From: Saccharopolyspora_D taberi
GTDB taxonomy: Bacteria > Actinomycetota > Actinomycetes > Mycobacteriales > Pseudonocardiaceae
Direction of reading: 5' to 3'
NCBI RefSeq assembly: GCF_039534165.1
Contig: NZ_BAAAUX010000019.1
Span: forward strand, 553,218 to 617,217
DNA length: 64,000 bases
The translations under genes were made by a program, and so were the position numbers. The notes beneath the pieces were generated by a model, which worked only from the letters and a program-made list of their open reading frames with translations, ran no database searches and had not been told where the DNA came from. Each line of letters opens with the position of its first letter. The first letter of the stretch is position 1. Of the stretch, positions 32,992-41,333 are shown piece after piece.

Positions 32992-33627
32992 CTACCCCTC
33001 CGGGAAGAGCAAGGTCATGATCTGCCCGGTGTGCTGTTCGGCGAACGCGGCCGACAGCGGATTCCGGCCGGTGAGGCCCTCCGCCAGGGACGACAGCGCG
33101 AACGGGCCCGCCACGCCCAGCAGCAGCACCATCACGAAGGTGTCCGGTTCGACGCCGGTGAACCGGCCCTGCGCCTGGAGTTCCGGCAGGAGGTCGCGGA
33201 CGGTCGAACGCAGCGGGGTCAGCCGCTCGATGATCTGCCGCAGCCTCGGTCCGCCCCGCGTCCCCTCGCCGAGCAGCAGCCGGACGATTTCCGGGTGTTC
33301 GGCCGAGGTGCTTGTCAGCACCCGCACCACGTGGCGGATCGTCTCGACCGGGTCCTCGCCCGCCGGGGCGTCGAGCACCGCGCGCATCGCCACGGTGAAC
33401 TCGGCGTCGGCGCGTTCCAGGACCGCCTGCCACACCTGTTCCTTGGTGCCGAAGTAGTGGCGGATCAGGCCGTGCGCGCTGTCCGCTTCGACGGCGATGT
33501 CGCGCAGGCTCACGGCGTCGAACCCGCGCTCGGCGAACAGCCGCATCGCCGCCGTCAGGATCACTTCGCGGGTGCGGGCCGCTTCCTCGGCCGTCCGGCG
33601 TCCTCGCCGGGGAGTCTTCGCGTCCAC
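32992..33627 (-). CDS. TetR-family regulator of the monooxygenase pair
   Basis: 211 residues. N-terminal HTH (about 20-65: ILTAAMRLFAERGFDAVSLRDIA, GLIRHYFGTKEQVW) and a ligand-binding C-terminal half. Divergent from the FAD monooxygenase, with a 47-bp inverted-repeat operator in the 59-bp gap. GTG 33627 has TAGCAT seven bases upstream on its strand and no Shine-Dalgarno, so leaderless. Probably represses both itself and the monooxygenase-amidohydrolase operon. Confidence 0.9.
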   Translation of the reverse strand: MDAKTPRRGRRTAEEAARTREVILTAAMRLFAERGFDAVSLRDIAVEADSAHGLIRHYFGTKEQVWQAVLERADAEFTVAMRAVLDAPAGEDPVETIRHVVRVLTSTSAEHPEIVRLLLGEGTRGGPRLRQIIERLTPLRSTVRDLLPELQAQGRFTGVEPDTFVMVLLLGVAGPFALSSLAEGLTGRNPLSAAFAEQHTGQIMTLLFPEG

Positions 33628-33633
33628 GCCGAA

Positions 33634-33680
33634 GATGCTATCCGAGTGGATGACAATTTATTCTCCACTCGGATAGCATC
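33634..33680. promoter_or_regulatory. 17-bp inverted-repeat operator with both divergent promoters
   Basis: Perfect 17-bp arms (33634-33650 and 33664-33680) with a 13-base AT-rich spacer. Each arm contains TAGCAT, placed 7 bases before the start codon of the gene on that side. On the plus strand ATGACA (33650-33655) is a good -35, 18 bp from TAGCAT at 33674-33679. One bound TetR pair would cover both promoters. Confidence 0.8.
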
Positions 33681-33686
33681 GGAAGC

Positions 33687-35153
33687 GTGGCAGTCACCAG
33701 CACCCGCACGGCAGTCCTCGTGGTCGGGGCCGGACCGGCCGGGCTGACCCTGGCGAACGTCCTCGCCCGCGCGGACGTCCCGGTCACCGTCATCGACCGC
33801 GAACCCGGCCCGGTGGCCGAGTCCCGAGCCGCGATCGTGCACACCCGGACCCTGGAACTGTGGGACCGCTGGGGCCTGGCCGAGCCCGCGGTCGAGGCGG
33901 GTGCGCGGGTCGAGCGGGTCGCGATGCGGTTCGCCGGGCGGGAACTGGCCTCGTTCCCGCTCACCGGGGTGGACCCCAGCCCGTTCCCGTTCGCCCTCGC
34001 GCTGCCGCAGGCGGAAACCGAGCGCCTGCTGGTCGAACGGCTTCCGCTCCAGGTGGACTGGAACACCGCGCTGGTGGGACTCGAAGTGCTCGGCGAGGGC
34101 GTGGCGGCCGTCGTCCGCCGCGCGGACGGCTCGCTGCTGGAGATCCGCGCCGACTACCTCGTTGGCGCGGACGGAGCGCACAGCCTCGTGCGCCGGGCGT
34201 CCGGCATCCGCTCCACGACCTCGGGCCGCGCCCCGACCGGCTTCCTCGCCGATGTCCGCCTCTCCCCCGCGCCGCCACGCGGAGTGCTCGAACTCAACCT
34301 CGCGCGAGGCGGGTTCGTCGGCGCGCTCGATCTCGGCAACGGGCGATTCCGGCTTTTCGGCGCTTTGCGGCCCGAGCACGCTCGCAGCTTCGGCACGGAC
34401 CTGCAACGGCTTTTTACCGACCACTTCCGGATTCCGGTGCGGCTCAGCGATGCGGAGTGGACGTCGACCTACCGCATCCGGCACCAGCTCGCGGAGAAGT
34501 TCCGCTCCGGCCCGGTGTTCCTGGTCGGCGACGCGGCGCACACCCACGCCCCGGCGGGCGGCCAGGGCATGAACCTGGGCGTCGGCGACGCCGTGAACCT
34601 CGGGTGGAAGCTCGCACTGGTGGCGCGCGGGCTCGCCACCGAGAGCCTGCTCGACACCTACGAAGCCGAGCGCCTGCGGGTCGCGCACGCGGTTTCCCGC
34701 GGCGCGGACCGCGGGTTCGCCTTGGAGACAACGGCGAACCCGCTGCTCGACGGCGCCCGCCGCGTGCTGCTTCCGCCGCTGATCCGCATCGCGGCTCACC
34801 TCCCGCCCGCGCGCCGGGCGGTCCACCGGCTGTTCTCGCAGACCTGGATCAGCTACCGCACCGGGCGCCAGAGCTTCCCCGGCCCCGGTGACCGCGTCCC
34901 GGAGTGCCGGATCGGAGGGCGGTCGCTGTACGAACTGATCGCCGAACCGGTGCACCACCTGCTGCTGTCCGGCGCTGCTCCGCACGATCCGACCGGCGCG
35001 TACCGGCTACCGATCCGGTCGCACCGGATCGAACCCGCCGAACTGCACCGGCTTTTCGGCGCCGACGCCGTTCTGGTCCGGCCGGACGGGCACATCGCCG
35101 CGACCGCCCGTGCCGACGACCTGACCAACCACCTCGACACCTGGTACCGCTGA
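33687..35153 (+). CDS. FAD-dependent aromatic monooxygenase (PHBH fold)
   Basis: 488 residues, group A flavoprotein hydroxylase. GxGxxG in VVGAGPAGLTLANVLA (about 13-28), the DG motif YLVGADGAHSLVRRASG (about 160) and the GD motif FLVGDAAHTHAPAGGQGMN (about 278-296) are complete. C-terminal thioredoxin-like part as in RdmE/MhpA-type enzymes. Hydroxylates an aromatic or polyketide-like substrate with NAD(P)H and oxygen. GTG 33687, 7 bases after TAGCAT. Eleven bases before the amidohydrolase gene. Confidence 0.9.
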   Translation: MAVTSTRTAVLVVGAGPAGLTLANVLARADVPVTVIDREPGPVAESRAAIVHTRTLELWDRWGLAEPAVEAGARVERVAMRFAGRELASFPLTGVDPSPFPFALALPQAETERLLVERLPLQVDWNTALVGLEVLGEGVAAVVRRADGSLLEIRADYLVGADGAHSLVRRASGIRSTTSGRAPTGFLADVRLSPAPPRGVLELNLARGGFVGALDLGNGRFRLFGALRPEHARSFGTDLQRLFTDHFRIPVRLSDAEWTSTYRIRHQLAEKFRSGPVFLVGDAAHTHAPAGGQGMNLGVGDAVNLGWKLALVARGLATESLLDTYEAERLRVAHAVSRGADRGFALETTANPLLDGARRVLLPPLIRIAAHLPPARRAVHRLFSQTWISYRTGRQSFPGPGDRVPECRIGGRSLYELIAEPVHHLLLSGAAPHDPTGAYRLPIRSHRIEPAELHRLFGADAVLVRPDGHIAATARADDLTNHLDTWYR

Positions 35154-35164
35154 AGGAGAACGCG

Positions 35165-36094
35165 ATGCGCATCGACGTCCACCACCACGTGATCCCGCCC
35201 GCCTGGTCCTCCGCCCTGGCGGGCAGAGGTCTCCTGACCGGCGGGATCGCCGTTCCCGACTGGAGCCTCCGCGCAGCGCGCGACCTCATGGAGGCCCAGC
35301 GGATCAGCAGCGCTGTGCTGTCGGTGTCCGCGCCCGGCGTGCACCTCGGAGACGACGCCGAGGCCCGGCGGCTGGCTCGCGAGGTCAACGAGTACTCGGC
35401 GGAGATCGTCAAGGACGACCCGCGGCGGTTCGGCTTCTTCGCCTCCGCACCACTGCCCGATGTGGACGGTGCTGTCGCGGAGGCCGTGCACGCCCTCGAC
35501 GAGCTCGGCGCGGACGGCGTGGTCCTGCTGGGCAACGCGCGGGGCCGGTACCTGGGCGATCCGGGCTTCGACCCGCTGTGGGCGGAGTTGGACCGGCGCC
35601 GTGCCGTCGTGTTCGTGCACCCGACCGACCTGCCGGGGACGGGCCCTGGCGACGGCGCGTTCGCAGCGCATGCGGACTTCCTGCTGGACACGACCCGATC
35701 GGTGCTGAGCATGATCCGTTCCGGGATTCCCACCCGGTACCCGCAGGTCAAGATCGTCCTTTCGCACGCGGGCGGATTCGTGCCCTACGCCGCGCACCGG
35801 ATCGCGGCCGGATTCGCCATGCAGGACAAGGACCTCGGCGTGCTGACCGATGTCCTGGAGCAGTTGCGCGGGTTCTACTTCGACGTCGCCCTGTCCGCGC
35901 CGTCGGCGCTGCCCAGCCTGCTGGCTTTCGCCCGGCCGGAGCACGTCCTCTACGGCAGCGACTGGCCGATGAACCCGGCGGTCGGGGTCGGGTACTTCAC
36001 CGGGAATCTCGAGTCCCATGCGCTTGATCCCGAACTCCGCGAGGCGATCGACTTCCGCAACGCGCTGTCGTTGTTCCCCCGGTTCGCGGAGTAG
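35165..36094 (+). CDS. Amidohydrolase-family protein (ACMSD-like)
   Basis: 309 residues, amidohydrolase_2 TIM barrel. Metal ligands are suggested by HHH in IDVHHHVIPPAW (5-8), His in VVFVHPTDLPG, IVLSHAGGF and Asp in LYGSDWPMN. Closest in type to aminocarboxymuconate-semialdehyde decarboxylase and related aromatic acid decarboxylases, which carry the same HxH, H, H, D set. AAGGAG at 35154-35159. In operon with the FAD monooxygenase, suggesting successive steps on an aromatic compound. Confidence 0.88.
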   Translation: MRIDVHHHVIPPAWSSALAGRGLLTGGIAVPDWSLRAARDLMEAQRISSAVLSVSAPGVHLGDDAEARRLAREVNEYSAEIVKDDPRRFGFFASAPLPDVDGAVAEAVHALDELGADGVVLLGNARGRYLGDPGFDPLWAELDRRRAVVFVHPTDLPGTGPGDGAFAAHADFLLDTTRSVLSMIRSGIPTRYPQVKIVLSHAGGFVPYAAHRIAAGFAMQDKDLGVLTDVLEQLRGFYFDVALSAPSALPSLLAFARPEHVLYGSDWPMNPAVGVGYFTGNLESHALDPELREAIDFRNALSLFPRFAE

Positions 36095-36098
36095 GCCC

Positions 36099-37010
36099 TC
36101 ACCGCACGGATCCGGCTCCCAGGTCGAAGGCGCGGCCGGCGAACAGCTCCAGCTCGCGCCAGTCGTCCTCCGGCCTCGTCAGCTGGTCCGGCTTGCCGCG
36201 GTAGGTGTCGAGCATCAGGTACTCCGCGCCCAGCTCGGCGAACTCCCGGAGGTCGCCGCGGATCTGGTCCAGCGTGCCCTCGCACGGCAGGCGCTTCTCG
36301 TCGTCGAGCGGGGTGTCGGTGATGCGGAAGCGCGTTCGCGGTGCGAAGCCGGGGAGCGGTGCGCCCTGCGCCTGCGCTTCCGCGCGCAGTGCCGGCAGCC
36401 CCTGTTCGCGCAGCCAGGTGAGCCTGGCGTTGATCGGGTGCCACGACGTTCCGAGCCGGACCGCGCGGCGGATGCCCGCCCGGCTGGAGCCGCCGACCCA
36501 GACCGGAGGGGTGCGGACCGGCAGCGGCGCGGTCGACACCCCGGTCGCGGACACGAACTCACCGTCCAGGGTCACCACCTCCTCGGTCCACATCCGGCGG
36601 ATCGCGGTCAGGTACTCGTCGGTGATCGCGCCCCGCCGTTCGAACGGCACCCGGAGCGCGTCGAACTCCTGCTTCGCCCAGCCGACCCCGACGCCGAGGA
36701 TCGTGCGGCCCTGGCTGAGGTGGTCGATGTTGGCCATCAGGCGGGCCGTCTGCAGCGGGCTCCGGTACGGCAGGATCACCACCGACGTCCCGAGCTCGAC
36801 GCGTTCGGTGATCCCCGCCAGCCACGCCAGGGTGGCGAAGGGGTCGTAGAACGGGGCCGGGTACTGCTCGGCCACGTCCGGCGTGACGGTGACGTGGTCG
36901 GAGATCATCGCGGCGTGGAAACCGGTGTCCTCGGCGAAGCGGGCCCAGCCGCGCAGGTTCGCTGCGGTCGCGCCAGGCCCGAAGTTGAGCACGTTCACGG
37001 CGATCTTCAT
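36099..37010 (-). CDS. LLM-class F420-dependent oxidoreductase
   Basis: 303 residues, luciferase-like TIM barrel. MKIAVNVLNFGPGATAANL, the SDHVTVTPD and TSVVILPYRSPLQTARLMANIDHLSQGR and LGVGVGWAKQEFDAL motifs fit the TIGR03619-type F420 enzymes common in mycolate and related actinobacteria. ATG 37010 has no Shine-Dalgarno; TAGGGT seven bases before it suggests a leaderless message. Converges with the amidohydrolase gene with only 4 bp between stops. Substrate unknown. Confidence 0.88.
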   Translation of the reverse strand: MKIAVNVLNFGPGATAANLRGWARFAEDTGFHAAMISDHVTVTPDVAEQYPAPFYDPFATLAWLAGITERVELGTSVVILPYRSPLQTARLMANIDHLSQGRTILGVGVGWAKQEFDALRVPFERRGAITDEYLTAIRRMWTEEVVTLDGEFVSATGVSTAPLPVRTPPVWVGGSSRAGIRRAVRLGTSWHPINARLTWLREQGLPALRAEAQAQGAPLPGFAPRTRFRITDTPLDDEKRLPCEGTLDQIRGDLREFAELGAEYLMLDTYRGKPDQLTRPEDDWRELELFAGRAFDLGAGSVR

Positions 37011-37017
37011 GGCGGGA

Positions 37018-37023
37018 ACCCTA
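37018..37023 (-). promoter_or_regulatory. Putative -10 box of the leaderless LLM gene
   Basis: TAGGGT on the minus strand, 7 bases before ATG 37010. Confidence 0.5.
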
Positions 37024-37129
37024 CAAGGACCGCGATCGTCCAAGTGGTCGTTTCGCTGGCGCTTCCCACCCGACGGGAACTACCGTCGGCGACGATCTCG
37101 CAACCGTCCGAACCCGAAGGCGAGCCACG

Positions 37130-38335
37130 ATGACCCCCCAACCCTCCCGCAGGACCTTCCTGGGCGGAGCGATCGCGTCGGTCGCGTTGCTGCCCGGCCT
37201 GCTCACCACGACGGGCTCGGCCAGCGCCGGCCCGACCACGCAGCTGCGCGCCGAATGGGTGTCGGCGGTGTCGAACATCGACTGGCCCAGCAAGCCGGGT
37301 CTCACCGCCGACCAGCAGAAGGCCGAGTACGCCAAGCTCCTCGACCAGGCCGTCGCCGACAAGCTCAACGCGGTGTTCGTCCAGGTGCGGCCGACCGCCG
37401 ACGCGTTCTGGCCGTCCCCGCACGAGCCGTGGTCGCACTGGCTGACCGGCGAGCAGGGCAAGGACCCCGGCTACGACCCGCTGGCCTTCATGGTCGAGGA
37501 GGCGCACCGGCGCGGCCTCCAGTTCCACGCCTGGTTCAACCCGTACCGCGTGAGCCTGGGCGACGACCCGAACGCGCTGGTGCCCGAGCACCCCGCGCGC
37601 AAGCACCCGGAGTGGGTCTTCGCCTACGGCGGCAAGCTCTACTACAACCCCGGGCTGCCGGAGGCGCGCGCCTTCGTCGAGGACGCGATCATGGACGCGG
37701 TCGAGCGCTACGCCGTCGACGGCGTGCACCTCGACGACTACTTCTACCCGTACCCGGTGTCCGGCGAGGAGATCCCGGACCAGGAGACCTTCGAGCAGCA
37801 CGGCGGCGACTTCACCAACATCGAGGACTGGCGCCGCAACAACGTCGACCTGCTGGTGTCCGAACTGGACAAGCGCATCCACGAAGCCAGGCCGGAAGCC
37901 AAGTTCGGCATCAGCCCGTTCGGCATCTGGCGCAACGCCTCCAGCGACCCGGAGGGTTCCGACACCAAGGGCCTGGAGTCCTACTCGGCGATCTACGCCG
38001 ACAGCCGCAAGTGGGTCAAGGAAGGCTGGATCGACTACATCTCGCCGCAGATCTACTGGCAGATCGGGCATTCCTCGGCCGACTACGCCGTTCTCGTTCC
38101 GTGGTGGGCGAAAACCGTCGCGGGCACCGACGTGGAGCTCTACATCGGACAGGGTGCCTACAAGGTCGGCGACGAGGGCTGGACCGACCCCGGCGAGCTC
38201 TCGGCGCACCTGACCCTCAACCGGGACCACCCGGAGGTCAAGGGCGACGTGTACTTCAGCGCGAAGTCGCTGACCACCAACGCCAAGGACGCCTACGCCA
38301 AGGTCGTCGCCGACCACTACAACGACGTCCGCTGA
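37130..38335 (+). CDS. Secreted GHL10-type (DUF187) glycosidase-like protein
   Basis: 401 residues. The N-terminus PSRRTFLGGAIASVALLPGLL resembles a Tat signal (RR followed by FLGG) with cleavage near ASAG. The barrel motifs LRAEWVSAVSNIDWPS, NAVFVQVRPTADAFWPS, FHAWFNPYRV, GVHLDDYFYPYP (acidic pair) and FGISPFGIWRN match the glycosyl hydrolase-like 10 family, often found in cell-wall or polysaccharide turnover. Usual length. The substrate is not established. ATG 37130; upstream GAAGGCGAG is a weak ribosome site. Confidence 0.88.
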   Translation: MTPQPSRRTFLGGAIASVALLPGLLTTTGSASAGPTTQLRAEWVSAVSNIDWPSKPGLTADQQKAEYAKLLDQAVADKLNAVFVQVRPTADAFWPSPHEPWSHWLTGEQGKDPGYDPLAFMVEEAHRRGLQFHAWFNPYRVSLGDDPNALVPEHPARKHPEWVFAYGGKLYYNPGLPEARAFVEDAIMDAVERYAVDGVHLDDYFYPYPVSGEEIPDQETFEQHGGDFTNIEDWRRNNVDLLVSELDKRIHEARPEAKFGISPFGIWRNASSDPEGSDTKGLESYSAIYADSRKWVKEGWIDYISPQIYWQIGHSSADYAVLVPWWAKTVAGTDVELYIGQGAYKVGDEGWTDPGELSAHLTLNRDHPEVKGDVYFSAKSLTTNAKDAYAKVVADHYNDVR

Positions 38336-38343
38336 CGCCCCGG

Positions 38344-38372
38344 GCGGTGGCGCCGGGGCCCGGCGCCACCGC
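38344..38372. terminator. Bidirectional hairpin after GHL10 and lipase genes
   Basis: Perfect 14-bp arms (38344-38357 and 38359-38372) around one base, in the 42-bp gap between convergent genes; the true loop takes a few extra bases from the arms. Confidence 0.8.
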
Positions 38373-38377
38373 TTCGC

Positions 38378-39604
38378 TCAGAACGAGCCGCAGTTGTCCG
38401 GGGCGGGATCCCCGGCGAAACGGCCTTCCAGCCAGCCGAACGCGCGGGCCGCGGCTTCCGGTGCGGCGCCGACGTGCGTCGGGATGACCAGCGTGTCGAA
38501 CTGCACGGTCGCCCCGCGGTCGCACCAGTCGCGGGCCATCTGCCTGCCCTGCTCGAAGGGGACGATGTCGTCGAGCGTGGTGTGCGAGACGAACACCGGG
38601 GCTCCCGGCGGGGTCAGCCCGATCCGCTGCTCAGCGATCTTCGAGGCGAACGGTTCCTCGGACAGGTACGCCGTGATCGGCCTGCCGTCCTTGGTCAGCG
38701 TCTCGGTGCGGGTGAAGGCGTGCTTGGCGATGCTCTCCACCGTGCACTCCTCCGAGAACTCCGCCAGCTTCCGCTTGCCCTCGTCGTTGAGCAGGTCCGG
38801 GACGCCCAGCTCCGGGTAGGCCTCGTTCATGGCGACCGCGGCGTAGCCGAGGAAGGCGACGGCGTGGCTGCCGTCCAGGAACTCCCCGACCGCGCCGAGC
38901 TCGGCGGGCGGAGCCCCGGAGTAGGCGCCCCTGAGGTCGAGCTCCGGCGCGTACTCCGGCTGCATCTCGGCAGCCGCCGCCGAGGCGCCGCCGCCCTGCG
39001 AGTAGCCGCCGACGGCGACCGGCCCGTCATCGGCCAGGTCCGCCTCCGGCAGCCGCTGCGCGGCGCGGACCGCGTCCAGCACGGCGTGGCCCTGCGCAGC
39101 GCGGACGGCGTAGGTGTGCAGGCCGGGCGTGCCCAGCCCTTCGTAGTCGGTGACGACGACCCCGTACCCGCGCAGCAGCAGGCCGGAGATGAACATCCCC
39201 TCGTACTCCGAGCCCGCCGCCATCTGCCTCGACGGCGCGCACTGGTCGCCGAGGCCCTGGGTCCCGGTGGCGAAGCCGATGACCGGGCGCGGGCCCTCGC
39301 CCTTCCACGGCACGTGCGGGGTGAGCACGGTCCCGGTCACCGCGACCGGCCGGTCGTTCGCGTCGGTGCTGCGGTACATGATCCGCTGCACGTCGGCCGG
39401 GGCCCGGGTGAGCTTGGCCGGGTCCAGGAAGAAGTCGGCGGGTTCGTTCCGGATGACGTCGCCGTTCTCGCTCGGCGGCAATGGTGCGGGCGGGGTGTAG
39501 AAGTCCGGCGAAGCGGCTGTCCGGCCGGACGCCGAAGCGGACGAAGCGCTGAAGATGGCTGCCGCGGCCAGCACGGCCGCTGTCCCCCGACGGGCAAAGC
39601 GCAT
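38378..39604 (-). CDS. Secretory lipase (LIP family)
   Basis: 408 residues. Signal peptide of about 27 residues (RFARRGTAAVLAAAAIFSASSASA). Alpha/beta hydrolase with nucleophile Ser in GGYSQGGGASA, Asp in the TTLDDIVPF segment and His in IPTHVGAAPEA. Cysteines in QCAP, EECT, DWCD and DNCG could form disulfides outside the cell. The family resembles Candida secretory lipases and is common in actinobacteria. ATG 39604 has GGGGAG nearby. Upstream (39630-39648) is a small inverted repeat TGTCCG/CGGACA. Confidence 0.88.
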   Translation of the reverse strand: MRFARRGTAAVLAAAAIFSASSASASGRTAASPDFYTPPAPLPPSENGDVIRNEPADFFLDPAKLTRAPADVQRIMYRSTDANDRPVAVTGTVLTPHVPWKGEGPRPVIGFATGTQGLGDQCAPSRQMAAGSEYEGMFISGLLLRGYGVVVTDYEGLGTPGLHTYAVRAAQGHAVLDAVRAAQRLPEADLADDGPVAVGGYSQGGGASAAAAEMQPEYAPELDLRGAYSGAPPAELGAVGEFLDGSHAVAFLGYAAVAMNEAYPELGVPDLLNDEGKRKLAEFSEECTVESIAKHAFTRTETLTKDGRPITAYLSEEPFASKIAEQRIGLTPPGAPVFVSHTTLDDIVPFEQGRQMARDWCDRGATVQFDTLVIPTHVGAAPEAAARAFGWLEGRFAGDPAPDNCGSF

Positions 39605-39767
39605 GGATTGCTCCCCATTGAGCAGGAAATGTCCGGCAATTGCGGACAGCAGTGGCTCACGAGGGGAGCGGAGCGGACAAGATACGATCTTTCCCACTCC
39701 GGATTTTCCCGTTCAGCACCGGAAAACCCAGGTCAGGCAGGGTGGGAAAACGGGAACGGCCCGGCGG

Positions 39768-40229
39768 CTAGAGCTCGGCGAGCTTGCGGAAGTCCCAGCT
39801 GCGCACCGTCTCCGGCTCGACGCGGAGCCAGGCGTGGCGCTGGTCGTGGACGAACTCCGCGGCGTCGAAGTACTTCGCCGCGAACAGCCGCTCCGGCTCC
39901 TCCAGCCGCGGCTCGGGCGCTCCGGCGCGCGGCGCCTCGCCCACCACCTCGGCGTCGCCGACCAGCTCCGCGCCGCGCAGCTCGGCGTAGTCGTGCCCGG
40001 CGTCGACCAGGACCGCCACCCGCGGGTTGCGCGTGATGTCGGCCCACCGCTGGCTCCGGGTCAGCGAGTACAACCACAGCGCCTCGCCGTCCCAGACGAA
40101 CCACAGCGGGGTGACGTGCGGCCCCGACGGCCCGTTCGTGCCCACCCGGCAGGTCCGCTCCGCACCGAGGAAGGCGTCCAGCTCGTCCGGCCGCATCGCG
40201 ATCCGGCGACCGCGCTTCTGTTCCGCCAC
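39768..40229 (-). CDS. PPOX-class pyridoxamine-oxidase-like flavoprotein
   Basis: 153 residues, split-barrel flavin or F420 binding fold: ACRVGT-like CRVGTNGPSGPHVTPLWFVWDGEALWL, then RNPRVAVLVDAG. Members include F420-dependent reductases and heme-handling proteins, so the cofactor is open. GTG 40229 follows AGGAAA. A separate transcript from RraA is likely (87 bp gap). Confidence 0.82.
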   Translation of the reverse strand: MAEQKRGRRIAMRPDELDAFLGAERTCRVGTNGPSGPHVTPLWFVWDGEALWLYSLTRSQRWADITRNPRVAVLVDAGHDYAELRGAELVGDAEVVGEAPRAGAPEPRLEEPERLFAAKYFDAAEFVHDQRHAWLRVEPETVRSWDFRKLAEL

Positions 40230-40316
40230 AGCGGTTTCCTCCTCTTCGGCGGATCCGGTCCAGTTCCCCGCCAGGCCGGCGCGAGTTCTTGTACCACCTC
40301 GCCGCCGGGGCTCCGC

Positions 40317-40793
40317 TCAGCCTGCCGAGGCCACGACCACGACGCCGTCCGAATCGCTGACCAGGTACTCGCCCGGCACGAAGTCCACCCCGCCGAAGCT
40401 GACGACCTCGTCCGCGCTGCCCGCGCCGGTCTTGGTGCTCTTGCGCGGGTTGGTGCCCAGCGCCTTGACCCCGAAGTCCATGGTCGCCAGCACCGCGGAG
40501 TCGCGCACGGCGCCGTTGACCACGACCCCGCTCCAGCCGTTGGACCGGCCGAGCTCGGCGATCACGTCGCCGATCAGCGCGGTGTGCACCGACCCGCCGC
40601 CGTCGATGACCAGGACCTGGCCCTCCCCCGGGCTCGACAGCACCTGCTTGAGCAGGGCGTTGTCCTGGAAGCAGGTCACCGTGCGGATCCGGCCCGCGAA
40701 CTCGGCCCGTCCGCCGATGTTGCGGAACTGCACGTCGCAGCTGCGCACCGACGGACCTTCCCGGTCGGCGAGATCAGCGGTCGAAACGTCCAT
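40317..40793 (-). CDS. rraA: RraA-like protein (HMG/CHA aldolase or RNase E regulator fold)
   Basis: 158 residues. Family signatures CDVQFRNIGG, TVTCFQDNALLKQVL, VLVIDGGGSVHTALIGDVIAELG, GVVVNGAVRDSAVL and GVDFVPGEYLVSDSDGVVV are all seen. RraA proteins were named as RNase E inhibitors, but many are 4-hydroxy-4-methyl-2-oxoglutarate aldolases or oxaloacetate decarboxylases. The Arg and Asp (GAVRD, SDSDG) needed for aldolase activity are present. ATG 40793 follows GGAGGAAAC; a longer frame to 40880 has no ribosome site. Confidence 0.88.
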   Translation of the reverse strand: MDVSTADLADREGPSVRSCDVQFRNIGGRAEFAGRIRTVTCFQDNALLKQVLSSPGEGQVLVIDGGGSVHTALIGDVIAELGRSNGWSGVVVNGAVRDSAVLATMDFGVKALGTNPRKSTKTGAGSADEVVSFGGVDFVPGEYLVSDSDGVVVVASAG

Positions 40794-40886
40794 GTTTCCT
40801 CCACGCGCGGGAAAATCTCCGAAAGCCGCGAGCGTATCGGCTGCCCCGGCGCGCCGGACCGCGGTCGCGACCAAAGCCACAGCCGC

Positions 40887-40927
40887 AAAAAACCGGGCGG
40901 GTGAGGGAGATCCCCCACCCGCCCGGT
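40887..40927 (-). terminator. Intrinsic terminator of rbpA with U-tract
   Basis: 12-bp arms (40892-40903 and 40916-40927) extended inward by a few more pairs, followed on the minus strand by six T (40892-40887). It lies 10 bp after the rbpA stop. A classic Rho-independent terminator. Confidence 0.88.
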
Positions 40928-40937
40928 GCGGCGTCGC

Positions 40938-41279
40938 TCAGCGCCCCTTGCGTTCCTTGAGCTTGGTCAGCGCCTCTTCGAGGATGGCCATGCCGTCGGA
41001 GTCACTGCGGCGTTCCTTCACGTAGGCCAGGTGACTCTTGTAGGGCTCGTTGCGCCGTGCTTCCGGAGGGTTCTCCTCGTCCTGCCCAGCCGGGAGGCCG
41101 CAGCGCGGGCAGTCCCACTCTTCCGGCACTTCGGCGTCCATGGCGAACGACGGCCGGGTGTGGTGCCCGTTGGCGCACCAGTAGTCCACGCGCTTGCGCG
41201 GCGCGGACTCCCCGCGTTCGGACTCGCCCATCGGACCCGCCCCCACCCGCGTGCCGCGAATGGCATTACCACCAGTCAT
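40938..41279 (-). CDS. rbpA: RNA polymerase-binding protein RbpA
   Basis: 113 residues. Zinc-ribbon-like core with WCANGHH and WDCPRCGLPAG cysteines (about 35-65), a basic linker, and the C-terminal sigma-interacting helix (KSHLAYVKERRSDSDGMAILEEAL). RbpA binds the principal sigma factor and RNA polymerase and stabilises open complexes in actinobacteria. ATG 41279 with GAGGA upstream. In M. tuberculosis this gene lies elsewhere (Rv2050), so its place beside secG is a feature of this lineage. Confidence 0.95.
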   Translation of the reverse strand: MTGGNAIRGTRVGAGPMGESERGESAPRKRVDYWCANGHHTRPSFAMDAEVPEEWDCPRCGLPAGQDEENPPEARRNEPYKSHLAYVKERRSDSDGMAILEEALTKLKERKGR

Positions 41280-41333
41280 CCATCCTCACCCACCAAGCGG
41301 CCCGGGTTGGCCGACGGCACCAGGTGCAGCCGG

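Noticed and set aside
39690..39749. TTTCCCAC ... GTGGGAAA inverted repeat upstream of the lipase gene
   Set aside because: Arms are 44 bases apart with several other T- and A-rich words between, so pairing is ambiguous; not listed as a separate regulatory site.
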